Shown piece after piece: positions 24,478-25,115 of a stretch of DNA of 25,115 nt. The translations under genes were made by a program, and so were the position numbers. Origin of the DNA: an uncultured Bacilli bacterium (GTDB taxonomy: Bacteria > Bacillota_I > Bacilli_A > RF39 > UBA660); the NCBI GenBank assembly GCA_944331885.1, contig CALVJF010000006.1, forward strand, positions 1-25,115, written 5' to 3'. Numbering within the stretch: the first letter of the stretch is position 1; each line of letters opens with the position of its first letter. The notes under the pieces were generated by a model. That model worked only from the letters and a program-made list of their open reading frames with translations. It ran no database searches and was not told where the DNA came from.

Positions 24478-24975
24478 TTATGCTGAAGCTGCTTGTGTTG
24501 GACAAGTTATACTACTAGGGATGTTATTTGATACTATTTCTGTAGAATCAATGTCATCACTTTCAACTTTTGGTAAGTAATATGTTCCGTTTGTTATACT
24601 TATGTAATATATTGCTGCACCAGTAACTGGAACTTCTACTCTTACATATCCTTTCCAGCCGGTTGCACCAGATCCCAAGTCTTTGTCGAGATATCCTTGA
24701 TTTTTCAATTCTTCTAATGTCATGCATAGTATACGACAAGAAACACCATTACAAGTTCCCGCTTTTATATCAGAAGAGCCAGACATTGACTTAGCAGCAT
24801 AAGCGTTTTCCATAATAGAAATCATACTTTTTGCTTCGTTTCTAAAAGTATCTTGTTGCCCACTTTCTAATAAATTTAATACTTGTGGAGCGGCGAAGGC
24901 AATTAATAATGCCAAAATGACGATTACAACTAAAAGTTCCATTAATGTGAACCCTTGCAGATTTTTCATTCTCAT
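24478..24975 (-). CDS. Type IV/II prepilin-like protein
   Basis: 165 residues. The N-terminus has the prepilin signal: short basic leader, Gly8 cleavage site, then FTLMELLVVIVILALLIAF with Glu at mature position 5. The C-terminal domain is small and soluble, with five Cys (TCNGVSCRILC, and one near the end in ITCPTQ), including two close pairs, and a GATGWKGYVRVEVPVTGAAIYYI strand region as in pseudopilins. Cleaved by a prepilin peptidase, it would assemble into a pilus or act as a minor pilin, for example in DNA uptake (ComG type) or adhesion. GAGGTGG precedes ATG 24975; a second ATG two codons later is possible. Strong promoter upstream. No pilus ATPase or peptidase is in the window. Confidence 0.87.
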   Translation of the reverse strand: MRMKNLQGFTLMELLVVIVILALLIAFAAPQVLNLLESGQQDTFRNEAKSMISIMENAYAAKSMSGSSDIKAGTCNGVSCRILCMTLEELKNQGYLDKDLGSGATGWKGYVRVEVPVTGAAIYYISITNGTYYLPKVESDDIDSTEIVSNNIPSSITCPTQAASA

Positions 24976-24998
24976 CTTATTCCACCTCTATGGTATAA

Positions 24999-25027
24999 AT
25001 TATACTATAATTTTTTTTTCTATTCAA
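24999..25027 (-). promoter_or_regulatory. Promoter of the prepilin gene
   Basis: On the - strand TTGAAT (25027-25022), 17-base A/T-rich spacer, perfect TATAAT (25004-24999). It starts four bases after the stop codon of the upstream partial gene. Confidence 0.75.
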
Positions 25028-25030
25028 GAA

Positions 25031-25115
25031 TTATTTTAACGTAGATAATAAATTTGTTACTATATCTAAATTATCTATAGCGTTGGATATTTTATCTGTT
25101 TTTTTAAGATGATAT
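25031..25115 (-). CDS. C-terminal end of an unidentified gene
   Basis: An open frame enters from the right edge and ends with TAA at 25031-25033. The visible 27 residues (YHLKKTDKISNAIDNLDIV then TNLLSTLK) look helical and amphipathic. Too short to identify. It ends just before the prepilin promoter, so the pilin can be expressed apart from it. Confidence 0.45.
   Translation of the reverse strand, partial: YHLKKTDKISNAIDNLDIVTNLLSTLK

Overview
The window is strongly AT-rich and looks like a Gram-positive, low-GC Firmicutes relative (class Bacilli in the broad sense, probably an uncultured gut lineage near Erysipelotrichia/RF39-type bacteria; the taxon is inference). Support comes from an mraZ-rsmH-ftsL-PBP cluster, PASTA repeats on the division PBP, a UgtP-type glycolipid glycosyltransferase, a yqfT-like gene beside nfo, SpaA-type surface repeats and AGGTGAT/AGGAGG ribosome binding sites. 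Only four genes lie on the + strand.

Layout. 1-2149 (-): N-terminal part of a large surface adhesin with a signal segment, a thioester domain and at least five SpaA/Cna-B-like domains, three of them nearly identical 282-bp units; it runs off the left edge. 2205-7700 (-): three-gene ABC operon (ATPase, FtsX-like permease, fused MacB-like ATPase-permease). 7759-8892 (-): diacylglycerol glucosyltransferase-like enzyme. 9019-9886 (+): a membrane-anchored protein of unknown function coupled to a small DUF1292-like protein. 9975-11384 (+): pyruvate kinase, facing the division cluster across back-to-back terminators. 11428-15222 (-): shortened dcw cluster mraZ-rsmH-ftsL-PBP, led by a promoter with four 10-bp-spaced TGG boxes (putative MraZ operator). 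15348-18896 (-): hydrolase, MurF with a membrane N-terminus, Ddl. 19022-20374 (-): anchored extracytoplasmic protein. 20441-21184 (-): rpmG and efp. 21231-23171 (-): elongation-type PBP2. 23235-23495 (+) and 23486-24394 (-): convergent yqfT-like gene and endonuclease IV. 24478-24975 (-): type IV/II prepilin-like protein. 25031-25115 (-): tail of another gene.

Common theme: much of the window builds the cell envelope. MurF and Ddl make the D-Ala-D-Ala precursor; the FtsL/division PBP and PBP2 act at septum and side wall; the glycosyltransferase makes membrane glycolipid; the adhesin, anchored protein and pilin act at the surface.

The most striking observation is one in-frame TGA in the division PBP, at a position that is Gly in PBP2 of the same window (LPNETTG) and in the family generally. 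Elsewhere TGA is almost absent as a stop: 13 TAA, 8 TAG and one TGA, and that TGA is followed directly by an in-frame TAA. A nonsense mutation or sequence error is the simplest reading; recoding of UGA (to Gly rather than Trp) is the exciting alternative and can be tested from the genome.
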